Shown here: piece by piece, positions 18,557 through 27,731 of the stretch | Numbering within the stretch: the stretch's first letter is position 1 | How the letters are laid out: each line of letters begins with the position of its first letter | Source: Methylocaldum marinum | GTDB lineage: Bacteria; Pseudomonadota; Gammaproteobacteria; Methylococcales; Methylococcaceae | Assembly (NCBI RefSeq): GCF_003584645.1 | Contig: NZ_AP017928.1 | Location: forward strand, 2,456,395 to 2,520,394 | Reading direction: 5' to 3' | DNA: 64,000 bases | Made by a program: the position numbers and the translations under genes | Notes under the pieces: generated by a model | Database searches by the model: none | What the model saw: only the letters and a program-made list of their open reading frames with translations | Told to the model about the DNA's origin: nothing

Positions 18557-19141
18557 TTAAGACTTGCCCAGCCCCTCCCATGGCTCAAACAGGGCTTCGG
18601 TTTCGATCCCGAACAGCTCGAGAATCCGTCCCACGGTCTCGTCGATTAGTTCCGCCAATGTTTTGGCCTTGCCGTAGAACGCCGGCAACGGAGGAAAAAC
18701 GATCCCTCCCATTTCCGTGATAGCCGCCATATTGCGGATGTGAGCCAAATTCAAAGGCGTTTCCCGCGGCACCACGACCAATCGTCGGCGTTCTTTAAGG
18801 GCCACATCGGCTGCACGGGCAATTAAATTGTCGGAAAATCCGTGAGCCACGGCAGCCAATGTTTTCATCGAACACGGAGCAATGATCATGCCGCGGGTCT
18901 TGAATGCGCCGCTCGCGATACTGGCCCCGATATCGCCCACGTCGTGAACGACGTCGGCGAACGCACATACCTCGCTGCGCTTCATGCCCAGTTCATGGTG
19001 GATATTGAGCACGCCCGCCGAGGATACGATCAGGTGCGTTTCCCATCCCCCCATGTCGCGCAGCACCTGAAGCAAGCGTAGACCGTAAACCGCGCCGGTC
19101 GCACCGGTCATGGCAATAATCAAACGTTTATTTTCACTCAT
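18557..19141 (-). CDS. ubiX: Flavin prenyltransferase UbiX
   Basis: The 194-residue flavoprotein makes prenylated FMN, the cofactor of UbiD-type decarboxylases in ubiquinone synthesis. Signatures: IIAMTGATGAVYGLRLLQVL at the N-terminus (FMN phosphate loop), APCSMKTLAAVAHGFSDNLIARAADV near 95-120, and VVVPRETPLNLAHIRNM near 130-147. Its start overlaps the end of pip by 4 bases, so the two are co-transcribed although functionally unrelated. ubiG occurs elsewhere in the window at 49.3 kb. Confidence 0.94.
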   Translation of the reverse strand: MSENKRLIIAMTGATGAVYGLRLLQVLRDMGGWETHLIVSSAGVLNIHHELGMKRSEVCAFADVVHDVGDIGASIASGAFKTRGMIIAPCSMKTLAAVAHGFSDNLIARAADVALKERRRLVVVPRETPLNLAHIRNMAAITEMGGIVFPPLPAFYGKAKTLAELIDETVGRILELFGIETEALFEPWEGLGKS

Positions 19142-20088
19142 GAATCCAACCTCTCAGCCATCTCATCCGCTGCCGAAACCAGGGCGTCTATCATTTCCTC
19201 GCCAGCTGCGATATGGCCGGCGTTCGGCAGAACGCGAAGACCGGAATTCGGCAGGCGCCTGGAAAGACTGAAGGAAGATTCCACCGGACAAACCAGATCG
19301 CGACGGCCGTGGATTAAAATTACCGGCAAGCGACGAATCCTGCCACACTGTTCCAAAATGGCGTTTTCAGGGATGAAATACCCGTTGACGGCATAATGGA
19401 GTTCTATTCGAGCCTGATTGACGATCTCGGACGAAACATGCTCGGTCAATTCCGACGGCTCGAACTCGTTGCCGACGATAACCTGGCCACTCCATTGCGC
19501 CCAGACACGGGCGGCACGCCTTCGGGCCAACTCGTCATCCCCGGTCAGGCACGCGTACAGATAAGACAGAGGCCGATGCCGTTCAGGCTCGGGGATACTT
19601 TCCATAAATCGATCCCACTGTTCCGGGTAAATTCGGTCGGCGCCCGAGCCGACGAACCAGTCGATATCGCGTTGCCGTGCCAGGAACGCGGCTCTCAACA
19701 CCAGCCCGGAAATCTTGGGCGGATGGCGCTGAGCGTAGACGAGACCCAGGGTTGCGCCCCAGGAACCTCCAAACACCAGCCAGCGTTCAATTTGAAGCGC
19801 ATGGCGGATATATTCCAAATCCCGGATCAAATCGGCCGTGGTATTGCCGACGAGTTTTCCCTGGGGAAGCGAGCGCCCGGCACCGCGCTGATCGACGAGT
19901 ACGACCCGATATTTTTCGGGATCGAAGAAGCGACGGTGGTAGGCCTTGCAACCGGAACCCGGTCCGCCGTGCAAGAACACGACGGGTAATCCGGAAGGAT
20001 TGCCGCATTCTTCCACATGGATATGATGCCTATTCCGCTTGAATAGATGGATTGCGTAAGGTTCGATTTCGGGGTAAAGCGTTTTCAT
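19138..20088 (-). CDS. pip: Proline iminopeptidase
   Basis: The 316-residue alpha/beta-hydrolase (S33 family) removes N-terminal proline from peptides. Seen: the oxyanion loop LHGGPGSGCK near 38-47, DQRGAGRS near 67-74, the nucleophile elbow FGGSWGATLGLVYAQRHP near 107-124 (Ser), the acid region HGRRDLVCPVESS and the catalytic histidine in PNAGHIAAGEE. The N-terminal YPEIEPYAIHLFKRNRHHIH is the usual Pip opening. It overlaps ubiX at its 3' end by 4 bases. The 255 bases upstream hold the terminator of the OMP gene. Confidence 0.92.
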   Translation of the reverse strand: MKTLYPEIEPYAIHLFKRNRHHIHVEECGNPSGLPVVFLHGGPGSGCKAYHRRFFDPEKYRVVLVDQRGAGRSLPQGKLVGNTTADLIRDLEYIRHALQIERWLVFGGSWGATLGLVYAQRHPPKISGLVLRAAFLARQRDIDWFVGSGADRIYPEQWDRFMESIPEPERHRPLSYLYACLTGDDELARRRAARVWAQWSGQVIVGNEFEPSELTEHVSSEIVNQARIELHYAVNGYFIPENAILEQCGRIRRLPVILIHGRRDLVCPVESSFSLSRRLPNSGLRVLPNAGHIAAGEEMIDALVSAADEMAERLDS

Positions 20089-20295
20089 GGCGGGCTCAGG
20101 CCGGACAGAACCTTGGACCTGGCGTAACGAGACAATGGACCGACGGCGCTTTTATGGATTGGTCCAGAGCGTGGATAAAGCCAAGACGCGTTTTCGTAGA
20201 GGTTCAGTGCGATGTGCACAGGTGTTTCGATACGAATCATGCCGGACGATTCTACACCAGCGTCGCATCGTCGAACGGTTTTTCCCACAAGAGAA

Positions 20296-20326
20296 AAAAA
20301 GGGGGGACTGGAATCCCCCCCTTTTT
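20296..20326. terminator. Bidirectional hairpin terminator
   Basis: AAAAAGGGGGG (20296-20306) is separated by an 8-base loop from CCCCCCC and TTTTT (20315-20326). On the minus strand it directly follows the outer-membrane protein gene, with a T-run on that strand as well. Confidence 0.85.
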
Positions 20327-20343
20327 ATCGGCTCGGGAAAATA

Positions 20344-21213
20344 TTAGAAGCCGAAACCGAGATAGGCGCCGGCGGTGAGGCCGTCGGTGTCTACGCCTTT
20401 GAGCACACCATTCTTGCTTTTAATGTCCAAGTCATCTCCCGTGAAGTGATAACGGAAATCGAGACCCGCCCACAGATCACCCCAGATCTTATATTCGGCG
20501 CCGGCGCCCAGCATCAGGCCGGGGTTCAGAACGGTAACACCGCTGGAAGGCGGGCTGATGACGTGGATGCCGAGACCGAACGGAATGATCCACGGTCGGA
20601 AATTACCCATGTTGTTGAACTTGATTTTCGGAGCAGCGGTAAGCGTGAATTGGGTAATCTTGTTCTCAATTACCTCCCCCCCGGTAAAGGCGTCAACCAG
20701 GAAATTTTCTCCGGTGCCGAAATTCTTGTATTCGAACATCACTTCGCCGTCGAGCGAGGCGATATCCGTCAGGCCCCAGAAATCGTCGGTCAACTCGTGG
20801 TCGAAACCGGCGCCGACATACCAACCGTCGTTGTCATTCTCGTCCGCGTTCCAAACCAGCGTTTCCAAACCTTTGTAACCACGGCCATGCTCCATCTTGG
20901 CATAACCGCCGCGGAAGAAGAGCAGATCGCGATGCTCTTTCTCACCCTTATCCGCTTCGGCAAGCTGTCTATCTACCTTCTCCTGCTGCGCCTCCATTTT
21001 CTCAACATTCTCTCTGGATTCGGAGCGAGCTCTCGCCAATTCCGAGCGTAGAGCACGCATCTCGTCTTCCATCATCTGCAAACGTCTCTCGATATCGGCC
21101 TGAGCGGACGTACCCTTGTAGTGGCTTTCCGCCATGGCCTGCTGCGGCACCAATCCGGCTACCGCAACGGCAGCCGTAACTACTGCGGCCATACCAGTCG
21201 AATTCTTGATCAT
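20344..21213 (-). CDS. Outer-membrane beta-barrel protein with coiled-coil N-terminus
   Basis: A 289-residue exported protein: signal peptide 1-28 (cleavage after AMA), then a charged coiled coil about 38-90 (IERRLQMMEDEMRALRSEL), then a beta-barrel domain. The strands have alternating aromatic/polar residues (GGYAKMEHGRGYKGLETLVW; WYVGAGFDHELTDDF), and the chain ends AGAYLGFGF with the terminal Phe expected for BAM-dependent insertion. The coiled coil could trimerise or span the periplasm (inference). No specific substrate or family can be named. The gene is monocistronic with a strong terminator, suggesting good expression. Confidence 0.75.
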   Translation of the reverse strand: MIKNSTGMAAVVTAAVAVAGLVPQQAMAESHYKGTSAQADIERRLQMMEDEMRALRSELARARSESRENVEKMEAQQEKVDRQLAEADKGEKEHRDLLFFRGGYAKMEHGRGYKGLETLVWNADENDNDGWYVGAGFDHELTDDFWGLTDIASLDGEVMFEYKNFGTGENFLVDAFTGGEVIENKITQFTLTAAPKIKFNNMGNFRPWIIPFGLGIHVISPPSSGVTVLNPGLMLGAGAEYKIWGDLWAGLDFRYHFTGDDLDIKSKNGVLKGVDTDGLTAGAYLGFGF

Positions 21214-21646
21214 TCTTATTCCCCCTCGTGCAAGTTGAACCTAACTCAGTTGCATGCCAGCAACAAAAAGTTGCATGTCGGCGCGATCCTAACAAAAAAA
21301 GCCCCATACAACAATTAGTCTATTTCATTATTTTTGCCATCGCCGGATATTTGTACCGTTGATTTTTCCGACACTAGCGGAAAGATAAAGCCTTGCGGTT
21401 ATAATGGCGAGTTATGCTGTCAGACAGCTTGTGGGGCCAAGACTCGGGCGATTGCTGTACGATTCGGCAATGACTATGAGGACGGTTGCGCGAATCTCGA
21501 GCCAATGCCCGGCCCTCCCTTGCTTCTTGCCCGCGGCGAATCAATCCAAAAGGGAATTCACGACATTGCCTGTGTTAATCGGGATTTGGCGAATATTCGC
21601 ACGAATGCAACATTCACTGTCCAGAAAATAACTACAGAGACACGAC
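21214..21646. other. Divergent intergenic region upstream of mclA
   Basis: 433 bases between the OMP gene and mclA. A direct repeat AGTTGCATG occurs twice near 21249 and 21270, close to the OMP start, and could be a regulator site. A TATAAT lies at 21400-21405 but without a convincing -35. No RNA gene or ORF is supported. Confidence 0.35.
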
Positions 21647-22612
21647 ATGGCCGTAAAGAATCGATTACACCGTAGTGAGTTGGCTGTTCCCGGAAGCAAT
21701 AAGCGGATGCTGGAAAAAGCGCCCGATTCCGGCGCCGACGTGGTCTTTCTCGACCTGGAGGACGCCGTCGCCCCGGACGACAAAGAGCAGGCGCGCGCCA
21801 ACATCATCGAGGCCTTGAAGACCCACGATTGGTCGAAATGCGCCGTTTCCATCCGAATCAACGGACTCGATACCCATTACGCCTACCGTGATCTCGTGGA
21901 AGTGGTCGAAGCCTGCGGCGACAAGCTCGACACCATCCTGATCCCCAAGGTGGGCAGCGCGGCGGATGTCTATTTCGTCGCCACCCTGCTGTCCCAAATC
22001 GAAGCCTACAAAAGTTTCAAGGCCATCAACATCCACGTGCTGATCGAGACCGCGATGGGGATGGCCAACGTGGAAGAAATTGCACAGAGTTGCCCGGAGC
22101 GCATGGAGGCCATGGTGTTCGGCGTGGCCGACTACGCCGCCTCGGTTCGTGCCCGCACCACGCAGATCGGCGGAGCCAATCCGGACTACGGTATGCTGAC
22201 CGACCCCGACGAAAACGGCCAGCGCTATTTCCATTGGGGCGACCAATGGCATTTCGGCATCTCCCGCATGGTTGCCGCCTGCCGAGCCTACGGATTGCGT
22301 CCCATCGACGGCCCGTTCGGCGATTTCGGCGACCCCGAGGGCTATAAAGTCGCGGCGCGCCGCGCCGCGGCTCTCGGCTGTGAGGGCAAATGGGCAATCC
22401 ACCCGTCGCAAGTCGCTTTGGCGAACGAAATTTTCACGCCCACGGAAAAGGAAGTGAATCGAGCTCGGCGAATTTTGGTAGAAATGGAAAACGCGGCGAA
22501 GGAAGGCAAGGGGGCCGTTTCCCTGGATGGTCGCCTAATAGACGCTGCGTCGATCCGCATGGCTGAAAATGTGGTCAGACAGATCGAACAAATCGAAGCC
22601 CGAAAGTCGTGA
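21647..22612 (+). CDS. mclA: Malyl-CoA lyase
   Basis: A 321-residue member of the HpcH/HpaI-CitE aldolase family. In the serine cycle the enzyme cleaves L-malyl-CoA to glyoxylate and acetyl-CoA. Seen: HRSELAVPGSNKRMLEKAPDSGADVVFLDLEDAV (N-terminal CitE-type motif, quoted here only to mark residues 8-41), the Mg-binding glutamate in LIETAMGM near 134 and aspartate in VFGVADYAASVR near 160, and the CoA-contacting KWAIHPSQ near 262. Adjacent mtkA and mtkB, encoding the enzyme that makes malyl-CoA, settle the assignment over citrate lyase or methylmalyl-CoA lyase. Confidence 0.9.
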   Translation: MAVKNRLHRSELAVPGSNKRMLEKAPDSGADVVFLDLEDAVAPDDKEQARANIIEALKTHDWSKCAVSIRINGLDTHYAYRDLVEVVEACGDKLDTILIPKVGSAADVYFVATLLSQIEAYKSFKAINIHVLIETAMGMANVEEIAQSCPERMEAMVFGVADYAASVRARTTQIGGANPDYGMLTDPDENGQRYFHWGDQWHFGISRMVAACRAYGLRPIDGPFGDFGDPEGYKVAARRAAALGCEGKWAIHPSQVALANEIFTPTEKEVNRARRILVEMENAAKEGKGAVSLDGRLIDAASIRMAENVVRQIEQIEARKS

Positions 22613-22720
22613 GGAATTTCCGTCAGGCGGGTTATCGAGACGTAACCCGACATTCCTATCGTCGGGCCGCGGCCTGCCGGCCGAACCCGACCTATATCAT
22701 TGAAAAGAGGAAAGTCATCA

Positions 22721-23890
22721 GTGAATATCCATGAATATCAAGCAAAGGAACTGCTGAAATCATACGGTGTGCCGGTTCCGGTTGGCGGCGTTGCCTATTC
22801 CGATCAGCAGGCGGCGCAAGTAGCCGAGGAAATCGGCGGAAACAAATGGGTCGTCAAGGCACAGATTCACGCCGGCGGACGCGGCAAGGCGGGCGGCGTA
22901 AAAGTCGCCGATTCCATCGAAGAGGTACAAAAAATCGCCGATGCCATGATCGGCACCCACCTGGTCACCCATCAAACCGGCCCCGAAGGTTCCATCGTTC
23001 AGCGCGTCTGGATAGAACACGCCAGCGACATCAAGAAGGAATTCTATCTGGGCTTCGTCATCGACCGCGGCTCCCAGCGCATTACGATTATTGCATCGAG
23101 CGAAGGCGGCATGGAGATCGAGGAGGTTGCCGAGGCGACTCCGGAAAAGATCGTCAAGGAAGTTATAGACCCGGCCATCGGTCTTCTGGACTTTCAATGC
23201 CGTAAGGTAGCCACTGCGATCGGCCTAAAGGGCAAGCTGATGCCGCAGGCGGTTAAGCTGATGAAGGCCCTCTATCGCTGCATGCGGGACCGGGACGCCC
23301 TGCAGGCGGAAATCAATCCGCTGGCCGTGGTCGGCAACGGCGACGACAAGCTGATAGTGCTGGATGCCAAGTTCAGCTTCGACGACAATGCCCTCTATCG
23401 GCAGAAAGCCGTCACTGAAATGCGCGACCTGGCCGAGGAAGATCCGAAAGAAGTCGAAGCCTCCGGCCACGGCCTCAACTACATCGCCCTCGACGGCAAT
23501 ATCGGCTGCATCGTCAACGGTGCCGGCCTTGCCATGGCCTCGCTCGATGCCATTACCCTGCATGGCGGACGTCCCGCCAACTTTCTCGACGTGGGCGGCG
23601 GCGCCTCTCCCGAAAAAGTCACGAACGCTTGCCGCATCGTGCTGGAAGACCCCAACGTCACGTGCATTCTGGTGAACATTTTCGCCGGCATCAACCGTTG
23701 CGACTGGATCGCCAAAGGCTTGATCCAGGCCTGTAACAGCCTCCAAATCCAGGTACCCCTGATCGTGCGACTGGCAGGCACCAACGTCGAAGAAGGCCGC
23801 AGGATCCTGGCGGACTCCGGCCTCTCGTTCATTACTGCCGAAAATTTGGACGACGCGGCAGCCAAAGCGGTCGAATCGGTGAGAGGGTAA
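22721..23890 (+). CDS. mtkA: Malate-CoA ligase (malate thiokinase) beta subunit
   Basis: 389 residues from GTG 22721 (VNIHEYQAKELL read as Met), with AGAGG 10 bases upstream. It is an ATP-grasp protein homologous to succinyl-CoA synthetase beta. Seen: KAQIHAGGRGKAGGVKV near 45, the ATP-grasp EINPLAVV near 207, and the GNIGCIVNGAGLAMASLD and GGGASPEKV loops near 262-305. With MtkB it forms malyl-CoA from malate, CoA and ATP in the serine cycle. Position after mclA and before mtkB distinguishes it from sucC. The gap to mclA (108 bases) contains a GC-rich inverted repeat. Confidence 0.9.
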   Translation: MNIHEYQAKELLKSYGVPVPVGGVAYSDQQAAQVAEEIGGNKWVVKAQIHAGGRGKAGGVKVADSIEEVQKIADAMIGTHLVTHQTGPEGSIVQRVWIEHASDIKKEFYLGFVIDRGSQRITIIASSEGGMEIEEVAEATPEKIVKEVIDPAIGLLDFQCRKVATAIGLKGKLMPQAVKLMKALYRCMRDRDALQAEINPLAVVGNGDDKLIVLDAKFSFDDNALYRQKAVTEMRDLAEEDPKEVEASGHGLNYIALDGNIGCIVNGAGLAMASLDAITLHGGRPANFLDVGGGASPEKVTNACRIVLEDPNVTCILVNIFAGINRCDWIAKGLIQACNSLQIQVPLIVRLAGTNVEEGRRILADSGLSFITAENLDDAAAKAVESVRG

Positions 23891-23896
23891 GCATCC

Positions 23897-24787
23897 ATGA
23901 GCGTATTCGTTAACAAGAACTCCAGGGTCATCTTCCAAGGCTTCACCGGCGAGCACGCCACCTTCCACGCCGAGGACGCGATGAAAATCGGCACCAATGT
24001 CGTCGGCGGCGTTACACCCGGCAAGGGCGGCACTACTCATCTGGGACTGCCGGTATTCGACACCGTGGCCGAGGCCGTGGCCGCCACCGGCGCCGATGTT
24101 TCCGCCGTCTTCGTGCCCCCGCCGTTCAGCGCCGATGCCCTGATGGAAGCCATCGATGCCGGGATCAAAGTCGCGGTGACCATCGCCGACGGCGTTCCGG
24201 TGCACGACATGATCCGCCTGCAGCGCTACCGCACCGGCAAGGATGCGATCATCGTCGGCCCCAATACTCCGGGCATCATAACGCCGGACGAATGCAAGGT
24301 CGGCATCATGCCCTCGCACATCTACAGGAAGGGTAATGTCGGCATCGTCTCCCGCTCGGGAACGCTCAATTACGAAGCCACCGAACAAATGGCCGCCCTC
24401 GGGCTGGGCATCAGCACCTCGGTGGGCATCGGCGGCGATCCCATCAACGGCACCGACTTCATGACCGTGCTGCGCGCCTTCGAAGCCGACCCCGAAACCG
24501 AAATCGTGGTCATGATCGGCGAAATCGGCGGCCCCCAGGAAGTGGCGGCAGCTCGCTGGGCCAAGGACACCATGAAAAAGCCCGTGGTCGGCTTCGTTGC
24601 CGGGCTCGCAGCTCCCAGCGGCCGGCGGATGGGGCATGCCGGCGCCATCATTTCGAACGAAGACGATACGGCCATCGCCAAGATGGATGCCATGGAAGCC
24701 TTGGGGCTTTATGTATCCCGAAACCCCGCCCACATCGGTCAGACCGTCGCGCGGGCAATGAAGGAAAACGGCATCGCCATCAAATAA
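23897..24787 (+). CDS. mtkB: Malate-CoA ligase alpha subunit
   Basis: The 296-residue protein is homologous to succinyl-CoA synthetase alpha. Seen: the CoA-binding Rossmann region [17 protein letters not shown] near 14-30, [17 protein letters not shown] near 122-138, [14 protein letters not shown] near 152-165, and the phosphohistidine loop [11 protein letters not shown] near 243-253. It starts 6 bases after mtkA, so the two subunits are co-translated. With mclA this makes a serine-cycle module producing acetyl-CoA and glyoxylate from malate. A repeat hairpin follows at 24811. Confidence 0.9.
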   Translation: MSVFVNKNSRVIFQGFTGEHATFHAEDAMKIGTNVVGGVTPGKGGTTHLGLPVFDTVAEAVAATGADVSAVFVPPPFSADALMEAIDAGIKVAVTIADGVPVHDMIRLQRYRTGKDAIIVGPNTPGIITPDECKVGIMPSHIYRKGNVGIVSRSGTLNYEATEQMAALGLGISTSVGIGGDPINGTDFMTVLRAFEADPETEIVVMIGEIGGPQEVAAARWAKDTMKKPVVGFVAGLAAPSGRRMGHAGAIISNEDDTAIAKMDAMEALGLYVSRNPAHIGQTVARAMKENGIAIK

Positions 24788-24810
24788 TCGGGTTACGATA
24801 GAGCGGGCTC

Positions 24811-24834
24811 GTCGGCAAAGGACTGCCGGCCTAC
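24811..24834. repeat. Dispersed palindromic repeat core (copy 3)
   Basis: A single hairpin, GTCGGCAAAGG with its inverse CTGCCGGCCTAC, 24 bases after the mtkB stop. Same core as the other copies; it may serve as the operon terminator although no T-run follows. Confidence 0.65.
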
Positions 24835-24918
24835 GCGACCAGGGTGCGGAGGGACAGGAACCGTACCGGTCCACCGTTCCCGCGTCAGCGGTTTTTTTCA
24901 TAACCAACGGATACCATC

Positions 24919-25233
24919 ATGCGCGATATGTCGCCCCTGGAGCTGAACAGCTATCTCGAAACGGCCACCCCTCTCCTGCTGGACGTCCGCGAACCTCAGG
25001 AATACGCTCACTGCCATATCGAAGGCAGCGTCCATATTCCCATGAACGATATTGCCTCTCGGCTCGCCGAACTCGACCCGGATCAGGAAATCGTCGTCAT
25101 TTGCCATCACGGCATCCGCAGCCGCATGGTCGGGGATTTTCTGGAGCGCCAAGGGTTTGCCGATATCGTCAATCTGCGCGGCGGCATCGACGCCTGGGCC
25201 AGGGAAGTCGCACCCGAAATGCCCCGATATTGA
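24919..25233 (+). CDS. Single-domain rhodanese
   Basis: A 104-residue rhodanese-homology domain: [24 protein letters not shown] (positions about 19-42, the CH2A-type motif) and the active-site loop ICHHGIRS with Cys62 as the persulfide-forming residue, then [15 protein letters not shown]. Such proteins transfer sulfane sulfur; the acceptor here is unknown. Its stop is 2 bases before the dtd start, so the two genes share a transcript. Confidence 0.88.
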   Translation: MRDMSPLELNSYLETATPLLLDVREPQEYAHCHIEGSVHIPMNDIASRLAELDPDQEIVVICHHGIRSRMVGDFLERQGFADIVNLRGGIDAWAREVAPEMPRY

Positions 25234-25235
25234 TC

Positions 25236-25703
25236 GTGATTGCCCTCATACAGCGGGTCACCCAGGCCGAAGTGACCGTAGCCGGAGAAAGCGTCGGAAA
25301 AATCGGCCACGGAATTCTCGCCTTGATCGCGGTAGAACGGGGCGATACGGAAGCCCAAGCGGAGCGATTGGCCGAACGCCTCCTGGGCTACCGGATTTTC
25401 AGTGATGCCGAGGACAAGATGAACCTGAACCTCAAGGACGTGGATGGCGGAATCTTGCTGATCTCTCAGTTCACACTGGCTGCGGATACTCGCAAGGGAA
25501 TGCGGCCGAGCTTCACCCCGGCCGCCGATCCCGATAGCGGAAAACGCTTGTTCGATTACTTGGCGGAAACGATACGGACAAGATACTCCCGCGTGGAAAC
25601 CGGACGGTTCGGCGCCAATATGGCCGTGGCGTTGGTGAACGACGGTCCGGTGACTTTCATTTTGCGGGCGGCGCCGCCGGAAGAAACACAAAATCCTGTC
25701 TAG
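25236..25703 (+). CDS. dtd: D-aminoacyl-tRNA deacylase
   Basis: 155 residues from GTG 25236 giving [15 protein letters not shown], the standard Dtd N-terminus; longer frames upstream overlap the rhodanese gene. Dtd hydrolyses D-amino acids mischarged on tRNA. The catalytic [17 protein letters not shown] (about 77-93) and the cross-subunit Gly-Pro loop NDGPVTFIL (about 135-143) are both intact. The start lies 2 bases after the rhodanese stop. Confidence 0.93.
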   Translation: MIALIQRVTQAEVTVAGESVGKIGHGILALIAVERGDTEAQAERLAERLLGYRIFSDAEDKMNLNLKDVDGGILLISQFTLAADTRKGMRPSFTPAADPDSGKRLFDYLAETIRTRYSRVETGRFGANMAVALVNDGPVTFILRAAPPEETQNPV

Positions 25704-26227
25704 CACCGGCACGGGGATATCGGTGTCTGCGGACCTTCGGACGGTTTGTCGAGGGCTGCGCACATCGAAGAACCGCTTGAGCCGTATGAAGCCAAGCCTG
25801 CCCCATCCGTCCGCCACATTCAATAGACCCCAATAGAAACCAGGCGCGCCCCGTCGCCAACTCTGTGTCAGGAAATTTTACATTGCCCGCACCGGATGCC
25901 GGTGGCTGCTTGATTATCGATGCAGCTTGCCAGCTCAATAGCTTATGGCTGAATCGCTCGGGCTTCGGCCGAGTTCGAGGATCTGGAACCCGATTACGCG
26001 GCAAAACCCGGACAGCGGACGTTGCAAAAACTTTACAGAAACCGATCCCACATCATTCCCCAACCATTCCCTAAAACAAATATCTAGATTATCGGCATGC
26101 ATCTTGCGTAAACCAACGTTTGAGCTAGGCTTTGACCGGATGAAGGGATGCGCGATGGGGATAAGGATCGATCCGAACATGGTGGGAAATCATGCATTAA
26201 CGACGTAAATCACTGGAGAGTATCTAT
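25704..26227. other. Long upstream region of the nidogen-like gene
   Basis: 524 bases without a supported gene. It holds a partly palindromic TGTCAGGAAATTTTACA at 25866-25882, which could be an upstream activator site, and a sigma-54-like promoter at 26093-26108. A-rich sequence lies between the two. No RNA gene is seen. Confidence 0.4.
26093..26108 (+). promoter_or_regulatory. Sigma-54-type promoter
   Basis: CGGCATGCATCTTGCG fits the -24/-12 pattern (GG-N10-GC, with GG at 26094-26095 and GC at 26106-26107) of RpoN promoters. Transcription would start near 26119, giving a leader of about 108 bases before the gene at 26228. Confidence 0.5.
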
Positions 26228-27094
26228 ATGGATCGAGTTTCTTCATCGCTTGTTGAACGAGCGACTTTCACCCTGTTAGCCGTGCCGCTACTCGCGATCC
26301 CTCTATTGGCCCAGGCTCAGGATAAGCCAATGGCTTCGGACGATTTGGCCGCAGGCGTCAACACGCAATCCGGGGTCGGGGCAGCCGACGCGGAATCGAA
26401 AGCTTCCACATTCGCGATGCCCGCCGTACAACCGGCTACCATGGGCTTCGTCGACATCTGCACGTTCGAACCCGTTGGGCCTGAAGCGCTTGTCATGACA
26501 GGCGATGATGCTGTTCTCGAAGTCACCGATCTGCTACCCGCAGACAGCAGATTCACGTTCTTCGGGGTTCATTACGGACCGGGACAGCCCGGGGGTGGAA
26601 TTTTTGTAAACGCGAATGGATCAATCACTTTCGGCAATGGAGACACTAACTGGTCTGAATCGCTGGAGGAGTTTGCGACGACCGTGCCGAAACTGGCAGC
26701 CTTTTGGGATGATCTGAACCCGGGTTCAGCCGACAGTACCGTCACGGTGGAGTTCAAGCATCTCCCGGACCGACTGGTTGCCACCTGGAATCAAGTCCCG
26801 GAATGGCCTGACGGCGGGTCCAACACCTTCCAGATAACCTTACTTTTCGCACAAGGCGTCTACCAGTTTCTCTACGCCGGGATGACCGCAACCGACGGCC
26901 TGGTGGGTATCTCTTCCGGACGTCTCGTCGAATCCGATCTCAGCGCCCAACCCGGGTTTCTGGCAAAGCCGCTCGGCTATCTTGCCGAACTGTACGGCGG
27001 TGCTCCGGACGACCCGTTCGATCTCGACGGCCGCTGTATTCTCGGCGCGCCCACGCCGGCAGCGAACTCCTGGCCAACGATTTTCGTAAGATAG
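26228..27094 (+). CDS. Secreted nidogen-like (NIDO) domain protein
   Basis: A 288-residue exported protein with GGAGAG upstream of ATG 26228 and a signal peptide ending about residue 31 (LLAQAQ). A low-complexity stretch (about 32-70) precedes a NIDO-like domain: FFGVHYGPGQPGGGIFVNANG, ITFGNGDTNW, TVPKLAAFWDDLNPG, VEFKHLPDRLVATWNQV and FQITLLFAQGVYQFLY. That order of strands is the nidogen extracellular domain pattern. There is no C-terminal PEP-CTERM or LPXTG-type anchor; it ends NSWPTIFVR. A surface or matrix role is inferred. It stands alone, downstream of a sigma-54-type promoter. Confidence 0.65.
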   Translation: MDRVSSSLVERATFTLLAVPLLAIPLLAQAQDKPMASDDLAAGVNTQSGVGAADAESKASTFAMPAVQPATMGFVDICTFEPVGPEALVMTGDDAVLEVTDLLPADSRFTFFGVHYGPGQPGGGIFVNANGSITFGNGDTNWSESLEEFATTVPKLAAFWDDLNPGSADSTVTVEFKHLPDRLVATWNQVPEWPDGGSNTFQITLLFAQGVYQFLYAGMTATDGLVGISSGRLVESDLSAQPGFLAKPLGYLAELYGGAPDDPFDLDGRCILGAPTPAANSWPTIFVR

Positions 27095-27215
27095 CATCAG
27101 CCGAGTTCATCCGGGACCGGCCTCGGGCGGTTCCCGGCTGCGCTCACAAGACCGCGGGCGGATGGAAACTCGAGTCTCCATTGCAATTCCCCCGATCGCC
27201 CCACCCACGCCGATC

Positions 27216-27725
27216 CTACGCCTCGATCAGTACCCGGTTACCTATCTGCACCAGATCGAACATTTCCAAAATATCGTTGCTTCTCATGCGGATACAGCCG
27301 TGCGAAGCCGGCACGCCGGTGACGCCGGCGTCGGGGCTGCCGTGTACGTAAATGTAACGCCAAGCGGTATCCACCTGGCCGTAACGGTTGAAACCGCGCT
27401 CCAGTCCGCCCAGCCACAGGATGCGCGTCAAAATCCAGTCCCTTTCGGGAAACCGAGCGGCAAGTTCGGCATCGTAAATTTCCCCCGTGGGCCGACGGCC
27501 GACGAATACGGTATTGGCAGGCAAGCCCGTTCCGATCTTGGCCCGAATGGCATGCCAGCCGCGCGGCGTGCAACCGCTGCCCATGCGTTCGCCGGGACCA
27601 TTCTTGGCCGTAGAAACTAGCCAGCTACGAACCACCTCGCCGTTCTCGATGAGATCAAGCGCCTGGCGAGGTATGCTAACCCTGAGGTAATACGGCGATT
27701 CAGACGGCGGCTGACCGAGACTCAA
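27216..27725 (-). CDS. L,D-transpeptidase (YkuD domain)
   Basis: A 169-residue protein, essentially one YkuD catalytic domain. The active site is HGSPDAGVTGVPASHGCIRM (about 127-146) with catalytic Cys in SHGCIRM. LRVSIPRQALDLIENGEVVRSW at the N-terminus is the usual opening strand pair. No clear signal peptide is visible, unusual for a peptidoglycan cross-linking enzyme, so it is either exported otherwise or the start is misplaced. It lies 6 bases after rlmD on the same strand. Confidence 0.85.
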   Translation of the reverse strand: MSLGQPPSESPYYLRVSIPRQALDLIENGEVVRSWLVSTAKNGPGERMGSGCTPRGWHAIRAKIGTGLPANTVFVGRRPTGEIYDAELAARFPERDWILTRILWLGGLERGFNRYGQVDTAWRYIYVHGSPDAGVTGVPASHGCIRMRSNDILEMFDLVQIGNRVLIEA

Positions 27726-27731
27726 GACACC

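Noticed and set aside
18171..18560. 129-codon frame downstream of pqqE
   Set aside because: It runs through the palindromic repeat and has no family resemblance or ribosome site.
21400..21405. TATAAT upstream of mclA as a promoter
   Set aside because: No acceptable -35 at 16-18 bases and about 240 bases from the start; not enough to call.
23225..24907. Long minus-strand frame (560 codons) opposite mtkA-mtkB
   Set aside because: Shadow of two well-conserved genes, with His/Asp/Gly-rich composition and no recognisable domain.
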